Shown: positions 1-8,270 of the stretch, piece after piece
Layout: every line of letters begins with the position of its first letter
Numbering within the stretch: position 1 is the stretch's first letter
DNA from: an uncultured Bacteroidota bacterium
GTDB lineage: Bacteria > Bacteroidota > Bacteroidia > Flavobacteriales > Flavobacteriaceae
NCBI GenBank assembly: GCA_903838055.1
Contig: CAILWV010000023.1
Span: 1 to 36,034, forward strand
DNA length: 36,034 bases
Direction: 5' to 3'
Notes under the pieces: model-generated
The model's input: only the letters and a program-made list of their open reading frames with translations
The model's database searches: none
Told to the model about the DNA's origin: nothing
Program-made: the position numbers and the translations under genes

Positions 1-903
1 ATCAAGAAAGTAGCTGTAAAAACTCCAGTAAAGACACTCACAACAAGTAAAGTTAAAAGCAAAACCAAACAAGGTGAGCAATTGGATTTATTCGCGGGAT
101 TGGGGGCAAAAGCCAAAACCAAGAAAGCTATTGAAATAAATAAAAAAAGAGTTGTGCCGGCAACAAAAAAAAATACAACTAGGGTAAGCACAAAAGGGCA
201 CAATTTGGATCAGAATAAAAGTCTGAATGAACTTGAAAAATTAGGCTTTGTTTCAGCAGGTACTGCACCAAAAGAAGCTAAAGATGTTTTTGTACTTGAT
301 GGGGAAATTGGAAAGTTTTTGCAAAAGCAACAACCACACAAGGCGCTTATCCTGATTAAAGGGAATAAGCACAGTTCAAAATCACAGTTAGCAATGCAAA
401 TTGCTAACGCCTTTGGAGAACAACAAACACCAGTAGCATACATTGATTACGAGCAAGGCGGGATTGAGAGTAAAGACACACTAGACAGCATTAACCGAAA
501 TACAACCGAGAAAGGCAGAAAGTACATAGCGATAAAGGGTTATTTAGAAAATCCTTTTGAAGAATTACAAGGATTCTGTAAGGTGGTTAAAGTCATTATT
601 GCGGATTCGGTTACAGATTTAAAAATCACAGCAGACCAGCTAAATCATTTGAGAACAAAATTCCCCAAAATTATTTGGTGTTTTATATCTCAAGTCAAAG
701 AAAATGGGGCAATGTATGGCGGTAATAAAATGGCACACAACCCAACTTCCGTAATTCATTGTTCCTCACATCAAGACCCAAAACAAAGGTTTGCAACATT
801 GGAGAAAAACAGAGGTAATGACCTCACTTTAAAGTACTCGATGTACTTTAAAAAAATAGTAGGTGAACCTAAAAAAAGTAAATTATCGTTTAAAGTTAAA
901 TAA
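1..903 (+). CDS. RecA-like P-loop ATPase, 5' end outside window
   Basis: The reading frame is open from base 1, so the start lies to the left; the first internal start-like codon is a TTG at 82. The N-terminal ~60 residues are Lys/Thr-rich and look disordered. A RecA-type ATPase core follows. A Walker A-like loop, LIKGNKHSSKSQL, sits about residue 93 counted from the TTG; it has Ser in place of the second Gly. A Walker B-like strand ends VVKVIIADS about residue 175. Proteins of this kind are encoded by phages and plasmids and act in replication or recombination; the exact role here is not visible. The next gene, a tiny basic protein, lies 15 nt downstream and is probably co-transcribed. Confidence is good for a P-loop ATPase and low for any specific function. 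Confidence 0.7.
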   Translation: MKKVAVKTPVKTLTTSKVKSKTKQGEQLDLFAGLGAKAKTKKAIEINKKRVVPATKKNTTRVSTKGHNLDQNKSLNELEKLGFVSAGTAPKEAKDVFVLDGEIGKFLQKQQPHKALILIKGNKHSSKSQLAMQIANAFGEQQTPVAYIDYEQGGIESKDTLDSINRNTTEKGRKYIAIKGYLENPFEELQGFCKVVKVIIADSVTDLKITADQLNHLRTKFPKIIWCFISQVKENGAMYGGNKMAHNPTSVIHCSSHQDPKQRFATLEKNRGNDLTLKYSMYFKKIVGEPKKSKLSFKVK

Positions 904-918
904 TCTAAATTAAAAATC

Positions 919-1083
919 ATGGTAGCAAAAAAAACAAAATCAAAAGGAAAAAAAAGAATTTCAGCTAAAAAATTATGCAGTAGAGTAATTGTTCGAGAGG
1001 GAGTTAAAAAAGACGGAACACTGAAAAAGGGTTACCGATATGTTAAGGGTGGCAGAGTTGTTAAAGCGAAAGCTAAAAAATAG
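919..1083 (+). CDS. 54-aa highly basic hypothetical protein
   Basis: A short ATG-started frame follows the RecA-like ATPase by 15 nt. About one third of its residues are Lys or Arg. It ends in a Gly/Val/Lys-rich tail (GYRYVKGGRVVKAKAKK). Extreme basicity suggests nucleic-acid binding, possibly as a partner of the ATPase. A hairpin followed by T-rich sequence starts 23 nt after the stop, consistent with the end of a transcription unit. I do not recognise the family with certainty. Confidence 0.55.
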   Translation: MVAKKTKSKGKKRISAKKLCSRVIVREGVKKDGTLKKGYRYVKGGRVVKAKAKK

Positions 1084-1105
1084 TTTTTAATTTGGGTTCA
1101 TTTGG

Positions 1106-1137
1106 AAAGCCGTGTTGCAGAAATGTAGTACGGCTTT
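1106..1137 (+). terminator. Rho-independent terminator-like hairpin
   Basis: AAAGCCGT (1106-1113) pairs perfectly with ACGGCTTT (1130-1137) around a 16-nt loop. T-rich sequence follows within 5 nt. It separates the RecA-like pair from the ABC-3C operon. Confidence 0.55.
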
Positions 1138-1285
1138 AAGAGTTTTATTTTTGTAATATACTAGAAAAGTGGATAATCTAATTGTTAAAATTTTATTATC
1201 TTAGCAAAATTATGTGTCGATTCTCACATACATAATTATGCGATAGGCTCTCGATAAGACACAACTAAAACTTTACACAATAGAA

Positions 1286-1465
1286 ATGGAATCAACATTA
1301 TCAATTATTGCAAGCGTTTGCGGGATTTTAGGTTTTTTAATTAGTTTGTTTGCTGTTAATTCGGTGAATAATATTAAAAAAGAAATAAAGGAAAATAATA
1401 AAGTTAAAGTTTCTGGCAAAACAGAGATTGGAGGAGATTTTACAGGTAGAGATAAAAAATCATAG
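1286..1465 (+). CDS. 59-aa single-pass membrane protein with GGDFTGRD tail
   Basis: An ATG-started frame lies just upstream of the ABC-3C-type genes, with a 3-nt gap to the next start. Residues 5-25 form one hydrophobic helix (STLSIIASVCGILGFLISLF), followed by a charged linker. The C-terminal segment TEIGGDFTGRDKKS is nearly repeated in the N-terminus of the next protein (TSIGGSFTGRD). The shared motif and close spacing argue that it is a real component of the same operon. Possible roles are a membrane effector or an anchor that docks through this motif (inference). Confidence 0.6.
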   Translation: MESTLSIIASVCGILGFLISLFAVNSVNNIKKEIKENNKVKVSGKTEIGGDFTGRDKKS

Positions 1466-1468
1466 TAA

Positions 1469-2035
1469 ATGCCAGAAAATGATATTTCAGTAACTGACAC
1501 CTCGATCGGTGGAAGTTTTACAGGTAGAGATGATAATTCAATACACATAAATAATTCATATTCTCGTTCGCTATATCTGGAAGATTTATATGAAAAATTT
1601 CAGAAGGAGAAAGAAACAAATCCTGAATTAAAAGATTTATGTGAAGAATTGGATTATTTCAATTCTATAATCGATGAGGATATAATTGGTCTTGAAAATA
1701 AATTGAGAAATGGAAATCGTGAAAGATTAATTAAATATGCTATTGATGTTAAAGAGAAATTTCATAAAAAACTAATGAAAACTTCTCAATACTCAATTGT
1801 TGCTCAAGATATTAATGTTTATTTACTATCTAAGGTTCGAAGAGGTTTTGTAATGGAAATATACAGTTTGATTTGTGAAAATGAATCCGAAAAAAAAATC
1901 AATATGCTAATTACAGAACGAATTATTAACCCAGTTAAAGCAGATTTAGGAATTAATCTTTTTAGATATGACGAAGATGATATTATGGGAATGATATTTT
2001 TTTTAACTGGTAACTGTCACATTCAATGGAATTAA
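1469..2035 (+). CDS. ABC-3C system effector/C-terminal-domain protein
   Basis: This 188-aa protein starts with a short tail carrying SIGGSFTGRD, then an alpha-helical domain that ends GMIFFLTGNCHIQWN. That ending matches my recollection of the conserved C-terminal domain of ABC-three-component system proteins, where a variable N-terminal effector is joined to this domain. Here no enzymatic N-terminal domain is present; only the GGxFTGRD tag precedes the helical part. The effector activity may therefore reside in the 59-aa membrane protein upstream, or be delivered by oligomerisation. The next gene begins 5 nt downstream. Confidence 0.7.
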   Translation: MPENDISVTDTSIGGSFTGRDDNSIHINNSYSRSLYLEDLYEKFQKEKETNPELKDLCEELDYFNSIIDEDIIGLENKLRNGNRERLIKYAIDVKEKFHKKLMKTSQYSIVAQDINVYLLSKVRRGFVMEIYSLICENESEKKINMLITERIINPVKADLGINLFRYDEDDIMGMIFFLTGNCHIQWN

Positions 2036-2039
2036 ATCT

Positions 2040-2546
2040 ATGCTAATTTATCATCCTGCTTTCGATATTTATAATTGTGTATTTAGAATGCTACAATTAT
2101 TGTCACACATGAAACAAGAAGAAGTAGAATTGGACAGACTTCGGATTTGGGATTTTTACTTAACATTTCCAAATGAAGCACGAAATATATCCTATCCTAA
2201 TTCACTTTTCGAGTTAAAAAGTATATTTAAAAAGAAAAGTCCAAACCCTTATGAAGATTTAATAGATTCCAAAAGGATAATTGAAAGAATGAAGTCATAC
2301 CAAGTTTCCGCATTGAAATGTATTGCATCATATGGCCTGATAGATTCTGATTTATTTAATAAAAATATTATTAAACGAACTGATAAGATTATACCTCAAG
2401 AATTAGCTAAGCATTTTACAGAACTTTCTATTGAAAAAGCTAATATTATTAAACTTATAGTTGGGTTCTGGGAATTACCTCTTTATGGTAAATCAGGTTT
2501 AAAAGACAGAACTGGCTTAATTGAATTCAAATATGATCAACGTTAA
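2040..2546 (+). CDS. ABC-3C system middle component
   Basis: This is a 168-aa protein. Its start (YHPAFDIYNCVFRMLQLL) and the following segment (LDRLRIWDFYLTFP) resemble the small winged-helix-like middle components of ABC-three-component systems. It sits between the effector-like protein and the SMC-like ATPase and overlaps the ATPase start by 14 nt, as expected for co-translated subunits. In these systems the middle component is thought to bridge effector and ATPase. The subfamily assignment cannot be made from sequence alone. Confidence 0.7.
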   Translation: MLIYHPAFDIYNCVFRMLQLLSHMKQEEVELDRLRIWDFYLTFPNEARNISYPNSLFELKSIFKKKSPNPYEDLIDSKRIIERMKSYQVSALKCIASYGLIDSDLFNKNIIKRTDKIIPQELAKHFTELSIEKANIIKLIVGFWELPLYGKSGLKDRTGLIEFKYDQR

Positions 2547-4434
2547 ACCATATTTTTTTTTAAAAAGATTAGTAGTTGTAACTTATAATGGTACAATTGC
2601 ATACGATGAATTTTTCCACAAAGGTGTAAATATTATTCGAGGTCAAAACAGTTCTGGAAAATCTACAATTTCAAATTTTATCTTTTATGTTTTAGGAGGA
2701 GATTATAGCAATTGGACATCTGAAGCTCAGAAATGTAAAGATGTAATTGCTGAAGTTGAAATTAATGGAGCAATAATTACTTTAAAAAGACATATTTCTA
2801 ATGGTGGATTACAGCCAATGAGTATATATTGGGATACTTATGAGGAGTCTAAAAAAGACAGTATTAATTGGAAGACCTATCCGTATAAGCAAAATACAAA
2901 TACTGCAAGTTTTACAAATGTTATTTTTAGCGCACTCTCATTTCCCGAAGTTAAAAGCGATTCAGATAGCAATATTACTTTACATCAAATACTAAGACTA
3001 CTTTACATAGATCAAGATACTCCAACACAAAATTTATTCAAAGTTGAAAGATTTGATTTACCATTAACAAGGCAAGCAATTTCTGAGGTTCTTTTAGGGG
3101 TTTACGATGATACATTATACAATCAAAGACTTGCCTATCGACAAGCTGTTAAGTCAAATGAAGATAAGAAAAGACAATTCGAAGGAATTAATAAAATATA
3201 TGGTCAATCAGGAACAGCCACCAATTTAAACAGTATTTTAAAAGAAATTGAATTATCAAAAATTGAATTATCAAAAATTGACAATTCAATACTAGAATTA
3301 AGAGAAAAGGCAACAATAAATACAACCAAAAGAACAGCTACTAACTCTGAAAAAATACAGTCAGAATTAATTCCTATAAAAAATCATATTCAAGAAATAA
3401 GAGCAAAGATTAATCAGTATGATCTTGAAATTGCTGATTCAAAACAATTTATATTTACTCTTGAAAAAAGAGTTGATGAATTAAATAATTCACTACTTAC
3501 AAGGCGTATTTTAGGTGAACTTCCATTAACAAATTGTCCCCAATGTTTAAACCAACTTTCTAATAATATTGAAGAAGGACATTGCTTTTTATGTAAACAA
3601 CCACTAACTGAAGAAGCAGAAAAGGCAAATGCTAAAAGGTTAAAACAAGAAATGGAATTACAGATTAAAGAATCAAAAAGTTTACTCGAAGATAAAAGCA
3701 GAATATTAGCGGACTTAAATGGTGAGTATCCAATATATGTTGAAAAAGCTAGAGTTCTACAAAAACAACTTAATAGTTCTATTGAAGCAAATCAATCTAC
3801 TAGAGACGAGCGAATAGATAATTTATTAATTTCTAAAGGAGGGATTGAAAAAAATATTGAGTTTATAACTCAACAAATTAAAGCAGTTGAGATGTTAGAA
3901 GTTCTTAAAAAAGAACTTTCTGAACTTGCTTTATTAATCGAACAGTTAAGAATTGATATAAAACAAAAAGAGATTGAACAAAAGTATAAATACCAGAACG
4001 CTTTACTAAAAATTGCAGAATATACTTTGTTTATATTGAAAAACGATTTAGAAAGACAAGATGAGTTTAAGAGAGATAATATTGTAGAAGTAAACTTTAA
4101 AAATGATTCATTTTCATTAAATGAAAGTAATAACTTTTCTGCGAGTTCGAAAACTTATTTTAAAAATGCCATATTATTTTCCATTTTCTTTGCTAGTTTA
4201 GAATTAGACTTTTTCCGTTATCCTAGATTTATTCTTTGTGATAATATGGAAGATAAAGGGATGGAAAAGGAAAGAACTCAAAATTTTCAAAAATTAATAA
4301 CATCAATGTCAAATAGATTTGGGAATGATCATCAAATTATATTCACTACCTCAATGATAGCAGATGAGTTAAACAATTCTGAATATTGTATCGGAGAGAA
4401 TTATGATCGAAATAATAAAACTTTAAAAGTTTAA
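2533..4434 (+). CDS. ABC-3C system SMC/RecF-like ABC ATPase
   Basis: The ATG at 2533 (MINVKP) is preferred to an in-frame TTG at 2521. The Walker A motif GQNSSGKST lies near residue 40. A long coiled-coil arm pair follows, with two CxxC pairs at its middle (CPQC and CFLC, about 20 residues apart) that form a Rad50-like zinc hook. The C-terminal Walker B-like strand is FILCDNMED. This layout fits the ATPase of ABC-three-component systems, which are counter-invader complexes. A terminator hairpin follows 44 nt after the stop. Confidence is high for an SMC-like ABC ATPase and good for ABC-3C by context. Confidence 0.8.
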   Translation: MINVKPYFFLKRLVVVTYNGTIAYDEFFHKGVNIIRGQNSSGKSTISNFIFYVLGGDYSNWTSEAQKCKDVIAEVEINGAIITLKRHISNGGLQPMSIYWDTYEESKKDSINWKTYPYKQNTNTASFTNVIFSALSFPEVKSDSDSNITLHQILRLLYIDQDTPTQNLFKVERFDLPLTRQAISEVLLGVYDDTLYNQRLAYRQAVKSNEDKKRQFEGINKIYGQSGTATNLNSILKEIELSKIELSKIDNSILELREKATINTTKRTATNSEKIQSELIPIKNHIQEIRAKINQYDLEIADSKQFIFTLEKRVDELNNSLLTRRILGELPLTNCPQCLNQLSNNIEEGHCFLCKQPLTEEAEKANAKRLKQEMELQIKESKSLLEDKSRILADLNGEYPIYVEKARVLQKQLNSSIEANQSTRDERIDNLLISKGGIEKNIEFITQQIKAVEMLEVLKKELSELALLIEQLRIDIKQKEIEQKYKYQNALLKIAEYTLFILKNDLERQDEFKRDNIVEVNFKNDSFSLNESNNFSASSKTYFKNAILFSIFFASLELDFFRYPRFILCDNMEDKGMEKERTQNFQKLITSMSNRFGNDHQIIFTTSMIADELNNSEYCIGENYDRNNKTLKV

Positions 4435-4477
4435 TTATCTAAATTAGACTATGAAATGATTATCAATAATTTATTAT

Positions 4478-4505
4478 AAAAAAGCCTATAAAAAAGGCTT
4501 TTTTA
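4478..4505. terminator. Bidirectional terminator between convergent genes
   Basis: AAAAAAGCCT and AAGGCTTTTTT form an A/T-flanked hairpin with a short loop. It lies between the ABC ATPase (plus strand) and the HAD gene (minus strand), so it can serve both transcripts. Confidence 0.75.
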
Positions 4506-4520
4506 TTAATTCACTTTAAG

Positions 4521-4991
4521 TTAAGCATAAACTAATTCGGATTTCTTTAAAGTTTCAATAGCAGATAAAGCATCATCATTTGTTAAACCTACCATAGGAC
4601 TTGTAAGAACGACTTTTTCTTTAATGTTAATAGGTAAACCATTCAATGACTTATCATCATCGATAATAACATAATTATTAATCCCCTTATTTTTAAGTTG
4701 CCAATTTAGGATTTCTTCCTTACGGCTCAAAAATGTGGTATTGTCATCAAGTTTACCTACAATAGATACATCAATACCTCTTTTCTTGAAAATCTTATGC
4801 CATTGGGGTAAACTATAAGTAGATTTATGAGATGTAGTTAAGACAATAGAAGCCCCAGTCTCCGAAATAATTCTTTGAAGACTTGAAACAGCTCTCGGGC
4901 TAAAATTTGAAAAACCATCTTCTAATCTCTCAACTGGTTTCCAAGAAGATGCCGAAAGCATTACACCATCTATGTCTAATAAGATTAACAT
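4521..4991 (-). CDS. HAD-superfamily hydrolase-like protein
   Basis: This 156-aa protein begins MLILLDIDGVML, the DxD nucleophile motif I of HAD phosphatases (D6, D8). It continues with IVLTTSHKS, a motif II-like Thr/Ser after a hydrophobic strand, and NYVIIDDDKSL, a motif IV acidic cluster. The layout resembles the compact HAD domains linked to RNA-repair systems ('Swiss Army Knife' HAD), which act as phosphatases on nucleic-acid ends. Size and motif order support a small cap-less HAD; the substrate is unknown. It may share a transcript with the ParB-like gene located upstream on the same strand. Confidence 0.7.
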   Translation of the reverse strand: MLILLDIDGVMLSASSWKPVERLEDGFSNFSPRAVSSLQRIISETGASIVLTTSHKSTYSLPQWHKIFKKRGIDVSIVGKLDDNTTFLSRKEEILNWQLKNKGINNYVIIDDDKSLNGLPINIKEKVVLTSPMVGLTNDDALSAIETLKKSELVYA

Positions 4992-5056
4992 GCTACAAAG
5001 ATAATGTCTTTTTTTTAATATAAAGCATATTGGTTATTTTTTTAACTTATTGTTAA

Positions 5057-5395
5057 TCAGTCATACAGTTCCTCGTAACGCTTTATATCTGCTTCAGTAT
5101 CATAATCATTAAGATCAACATTTAATTTCTTCCATTCAAACCCATCAGCGGAAGGATTTTTTCCTCCTTTTGATGTTTCAAATTCCAAACCTAAAATACT
5201 CATACAAATGTAGCGATGATGACCGTCTGTAATAATATCTTCGTGTACTTTTATAGAACTAAATCTTTTACCTTGTTGTAATCTTCTATGGATTCTTTGA
5301 ATTATTGGAAAACTAATCGCTCCTTGTCCGGGTTTAAATTCAAAATTTGCCTGTGCTAAAAAATCTTCAATTTCAGCCTTTGTTATTTCAGCCAT
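5057..5395 (-). CDS. ParB/Srx-fold protein with DGHHR motif
   Basis: The ATG at 5395 (MAEITK) is chosen over an upstream in-frame ATG at 5422, because the extra nine residues look like translated leader. The 112-aa product contains ISFPIIQRIHRRLQQGK followed by IITDGHHRY. That is the characteristic ParB-like nucleotide-binding motif (DGxHR). Stand-alone ParB-fold proteins of this size occur on mobile elements and may bind or hydrolyse nucleotides. The function here is unknown. It is probably expressed together with the downstream HAD gene, 65 nt away. Confidence 0.6.
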   Translation of the reverse strand: MAEITKAEIEDFLAQANFEFKPGQGAISFPIIQRIHRRLQQGKRFSSIKVHEDIITDGHHRYICMSILGLEFETSKGGKNPSADGFEWKKLNVDLNDYDTEADIKRYEELYD

Positions 5396-5686
5396 TATAA
5401 AAATGTAAATTATGAAATGCAAACTTACAGAAATATTATAGTTTTATAAAGCTTTTCTAAATAATGAATTATACAATTTCAATAACTAATTCAATCATTG
5501 AACATCTAATTTTCAATATCCAAATCATAGTTTAGCAACATTTATTTTGCCGTTTCAATACAAATTAATATATTTACGATTCACAAATAGAATGAATTGT
5601 TTGCGATTTAAAGGGGGTAAAATCGGTTACCCTAATTTAAAAAGTATTTCAAATTACTGATATATAGCGAATTATAAGAGTGTTAA
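5396..5686. other. Non-coding right end of first mobile element
   Basis: About 290 nt without a gene. The only clear structure is at 5615-5632, where GGGTAA and TTACCC form an inverted repeat. This sequence (TAAAATCGGTTACCC) is a diverged relative of the CAAAATCGAGACCC repeat seen at both ends of the second element. It lies exactly 53 nt before the att copy, the same distance as in the right end of the second element. I read it as the integrase-binding right end of the first element. Confidence 0.45.
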
Positions 5687-5704
5687 AAATCCCTCTTTCT
5701 CCGC
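5687..5704 (+). repeat. att site copy, tRNA-Ser 3'-end sequence
   Basis: AAATCCCTCTTTCTCCGC is repeated exactly at 35832-35849. It reads as the end of a tRNA: T-loop AAAT, T-stem CCCTC, acceptor TTTCTCC, discriminator G. The implied 5' acceptor GGAGAAA and discriminator G are typical of tRNA-Ser. The tRNA body is absent upstream, so this is an att junction and not a functional tRNA. Confidence 0.75.
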
Positions 5705-5707
5705 GAA

Positions 5708-5762
5708 ATAACTTTCAAAAGTTATCAAAAACCTCGAAATCCTATGATTTTCGGGGTTTTTT
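5708..5762 (+). terminator. Inverted repeat plus terminator-like hairpin beside att
   Basis: Two structures follow the att copy. ATAACTTT (5708-5715) and AAAGTTAT (5718-5725) are perfect 8-bp arms separated by 2 nt. A hairpin (5727-5762) then pairs AAAACC..CGAAATC with GATTTTCG..GGTTTT and runs into T's. The second fits a tRNA transcription terminator, or the element's own outward block. The first could be an integrase site. Confidence 0.5.
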
Positions 5763-5810
5763 CTTTTTACAACCTTTCAAATTATTCATTCTTTTTCAAA
5801 ATTCAAGGTG

Positions 5811-5851
5811 CAAAATCGAGACCCTAAAAATTTACAAATAGTTGGGTCTCG
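5811..5851. repeat. Integrase arm-type repeat, left end
   Basis: CAAAATCGAGACCCTA (5811-5826) is found again in the same orientation at 35764-35779 near the right end. CGAGACCC (5817-5824) is also repeated inverted as GGGTCTCG (5844-5851). Repeated short motifs near both ends of an integrase-bearing element suggest recombinase or excisionase binding sites. Confidence 0.5.
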
Positions 5852-5988
5852 CTAAATTGATTATATAGTTTGATCTCTGGAGCTAACCTCAATACTAGCA
5901 GCCTATTCAACGACTTAATCAATAAATGAACATCTTGTATTGTGGCAAACCTTATACTAAATTAATGTATAATTTAAAGGTTACCAAA

Positions 5989-7233
5989 ATGAAAGCAAAA
6001 ACCACCTTGCATTTCTATGCAAAATCAACTAAAGCCAATGCAACAGGGTTATTTCCTATTTATGTGCGATTAACAGTCGAAGGGAAACGATTTGAATACA
6101 GCACTAAAAAATTCATAGAACCATCAAAATGGTCGAATGAATTAAGCCGAATGAAAGGTAATTCAGAAGAAGCTCGTTCAATAAACAGCTTACTTGATTT
6201 CACTAAAAATCAAATAAACGAAATCCAATTTGAACTTCTAAAAGACAATATTACATTGAATATTGAGGAGTTCAAAAATAGACTACTAGGAACAAAAGTT
6301 AGAGAACGAATGTTAATCCAAATATTCAAAGAACACAACAGCAAAATAAAAGAATTGCTTGGTATTGAATATGCACCAGGAACTTATGAGCGTTACCAAA
6401 CATCTCTAAAACACACAAAAGATTTTCTAATTTGGAAATACAATATCTCCGATATTGACATTAAAAAAATCGACCACGCTTTCATCACCGATTATGAATT
6501 TTACTTGCGTAGCGTTAGAAAATGCGCCAATAACACAGCAGTAAAATACATCAAGAACTTCAATAAAATAATCAAGCTTTGCTTGGCCAATGACTGGTTA
6601 GATAAAAATCCATTTGCAAACTATAAATCCAAAGTCAAAGAAGTTGAACGAGTTTATTTATCTGAAATTGAAATTCAAAACATCATCAACAAAGATTTTA
6701 AAACCGAAAGATTATCGCTAGTACGTGATATCTTCCTTTTCAGCTGCTTTACTGGTTTGGCTTACATTGATGTAAAAAACTTAACAAAATCGCATATAAG
6801 CATCGGTATTGATGGTGATAAGTGGATTTTTACACATCGTCAGAAAACAGAATCAGCTTCAAAAATTCCTGTATTGCCAGTAACACAAATGATTATTGAC
6901 AAGTACGCAGACCATCCACAAAGTGTAAATGAAGATAAGCTATTGCCGATACTTAGCAATCAGAAAATGAATGCCTATTTAAAAGAAATAGCTGCCGTTT
7001 GCGAGATTGAAAAAGAATTAACTTTTCACATTGCCCGACATACTTTTGCTACTACGGTAACACTGACAAACGGCGTACCTATTGAAAGCGTTAGCAAAAT
7101 GTTAGGTCACAAAAACTTGCGAACCACCCAACATTATGCAAAAATATTGGATAAAAAAGTGAGTGAAGACATGAAAATTCTTCGAGATAAATTTTCTTTA
7201 ACTCCAAAAGTTCCAGACAAAAAAACTATGTAA
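5989..7233 (+). CDS. int: Tyrosine recombinase (Bacteroidetes-type integrase)
   Basis: The start at 5989 (MKAKTTLHFYAKSTKAN) fits the usual N-terminus of this family; an in-frame ATG at 5926 adds 21 atypical residues. The N-terminal arm-binding domain has FPIYVRLTVEGKR and is followed by a SAM-like core-binding domain (TYERYQTSLKHTKDF). The catalytic domain shows HIARHTFATT (His and Arg) and LGHKNLRTTQHYAKI (His and nucleophile Tyr). The usual first Arg position reads TGLAYIDV without Arg, a variation familiar from Bacteroidetes integrases such as IntDOT. It sits about 300 nt from the left att copy, as expected for the enzyme that inserted this element. Confidence 0.93.
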   Translation: MKAKTTLHFYAKSTKANATGLFPIYVRLTVEGKRFEYSTKKFIEPSKWSNELSRMKGNSEEARSINSLLDFTKNQINEIQFELLKDNITLNIEEFKNRLLGTKVRERMLIQIFKEHNSKIKELLGIEYAPGTYERYQTSLKHTKDFLIWKYNISDIDIKKIDHAFITDYEFYLRSVRKCANNTAVKYIKNFNKIIKLCLANDWLDKNPFANYKSKVKEVERVYLSEIEIQNIINKDFKTERLSLVRDIFLFSCFTGLAYIDVKNLTKSHISIGIDGDKWIFTHRQKTESASKIPVLPVTQMIIDKYADHPQSVNEDKLLPILSNQKMNAYLKEIAAVCEIEKELTFHIARHTFATTVTLTNGVPIESVSKMLGHKNLRTTQHYAKILDKKVSEDMKILRDKFSLTPKVPDKKTM

Positions 7234-7246
7234 GTAAAGGTTTATG

Positions 7247-7310
7247 TTTAGCAATTTTAGGTTTATTATTTTGTATAAAACAATTTTTTAAACCTAAAAA
7301 AAACGCTAAA
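7247..7310. promoter_or_regulatory. Composite inverted repeat just before rteC
   Basis: TTTAGC (7247-7252) and TTTTAGGTTT (7255-7264) are mirrored by AAACCTAAAA (7290-7299) and GCTAAA (7305-7310). The structure ends 2 nt before the RteC start codon. It could terminate int transcription, be an operator, or be an mRNA hairpin affecting rteC translation. Confidence 0.45.
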
Positions 7311-7312
7311 TT

Positions 7313-8161
7313 ATGAACACGAATTACAAACAATTATTATTTGAATTAACGGAACAATTAAGTTTTATTAATTTAGAAATTGAAAACCCAATTGCTAAAT
7401 CCGAGAAATCAGTTCAGGTATCTTTACTAATTTACAATAAACTAAAAAAACAATTTCTAAAAGAAAAATCAATTAGTGATGAATCTCAAATTGAGTTCTT
7501 TAAAAATGTAAAACCAAAGTTTACCTCCTTATATATTTATCATAATGCGATTTTCAAAATTGAGACAAAAATGCCTCGAGGCGGAAATCGTATTGCTAAA
7601 AAATACCTCAACAAAGAATTAAAAAAGTTGAAGCGCTATTTTGATAATAATTTAGATTTCTATAATTATTACAGAACTGGAAGCAGCTTTTTTGATTTCA
7701 AATACTTTATAAGAGGTAGTCATGATATTAAATTTAGACTGGACAGCTTCTATTTTGAAGCAGATCATAATTTCTCAACAACGCATGATTTCAAGGTAGC
7801 CAAGATACTTGCTCATGATTTAGTACAGGTATATATAGAAACTAAAATCCTTAAAATGGATGACAAAGAAATCAAAGAAAAATCACAACATGAACCGAAA
7901 GGGAAAATGATTTGGACGGGTTCAAAAGTGGCTTTAACGGAATTATTATATGCCTTACACTCAAAAGGAGTTTTCAATAATGGTGCAATTGAATTGAAAG
8001 AAATAGCAAGTTTTTTTGAAGAAAATTTCAATATTGATTTAGGACAATACCGCAGAACTTTCCTTGAAATACGCGATCGAAAGTCAGATAAAACAAAATT
8101 CATAAATGCCTTAGAAAAGGAATTGTTGAAACGAATGGAGGAAACAGATGAAGCATTTTAA
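7313..8161 (+). CDS. rteC: RteC-family mobile-element regulator
   Basis: This 282-aa protein has the RteC C-terminal signature. It includes MIWTGSKVALTELLYALHSKGVFNNG followed by KEIASFFEENFNIDLGQYRRTFLEIRDRKSDKTKFI. RteC is known from the Bacteroides conjugative transposon CTnDOT, where it activates excision genes after tetracycline signalling through RteAB. No rteA or rteB is present here, so the input signal must differ. The position directly after int and before the excisionase-like gene supports control of excision. Confidence is high for the family. Confidence 0.88.
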   Translation: MNTNYKQLLFELTEQLSFINLEIENPIAKSEKSVQVSLLIYNKLKKQFLKEKSISDESQIEFFKNVKPKFTSLYIYHNAIFKIETKMPRGGNRIAKKYLNKELKKLKRYFDNNLDFYNYYRTGSSFFDFKYFIRGSHDIKFRLDSFYFEADHNFSTTHDFKVAKILAHDLVQVYIETKILKMDDKEIKEKSQHEPKGKMIWTGSKVALTELLYALHSKGVFNNGAIELKEIASFFEENFNIDLGQYRRTFLEIRDRKSDKTKFINALEKELLKRMEETDEAF

Positions 8162-8180
8162 TACTGTTTTTATTATTTTA

Positions 8181-8221
8181 AATAAAATCGTTCACAACGG
8201 AGTTCATGTTGTGATTTTATT
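8181..8221. terminator. Hairpin between rteC and HTH gene
   Basis: AATAAAATC and CACAAC (8181-8198) pair with GTTGTG and GATTTTATT (8208-8221), leaving a 3-nt bulge. It is a plausible terminator for rteC or a control site for the next operon. Confidence 0.4.
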
Positions 8222-8270
8222 CAAATCAAAACATACAAATTTGCAGCATAACAATCTAATTTAATGTTTT

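Noticed and set aside
5660..5704. Intact tRNA-Ser gene
   Set aside because: Only the T-arm/acceptor 3' part is present. The upstream sequence lacks D-arm, anticodon arm and the matching GGAGAAA acceptor strand.
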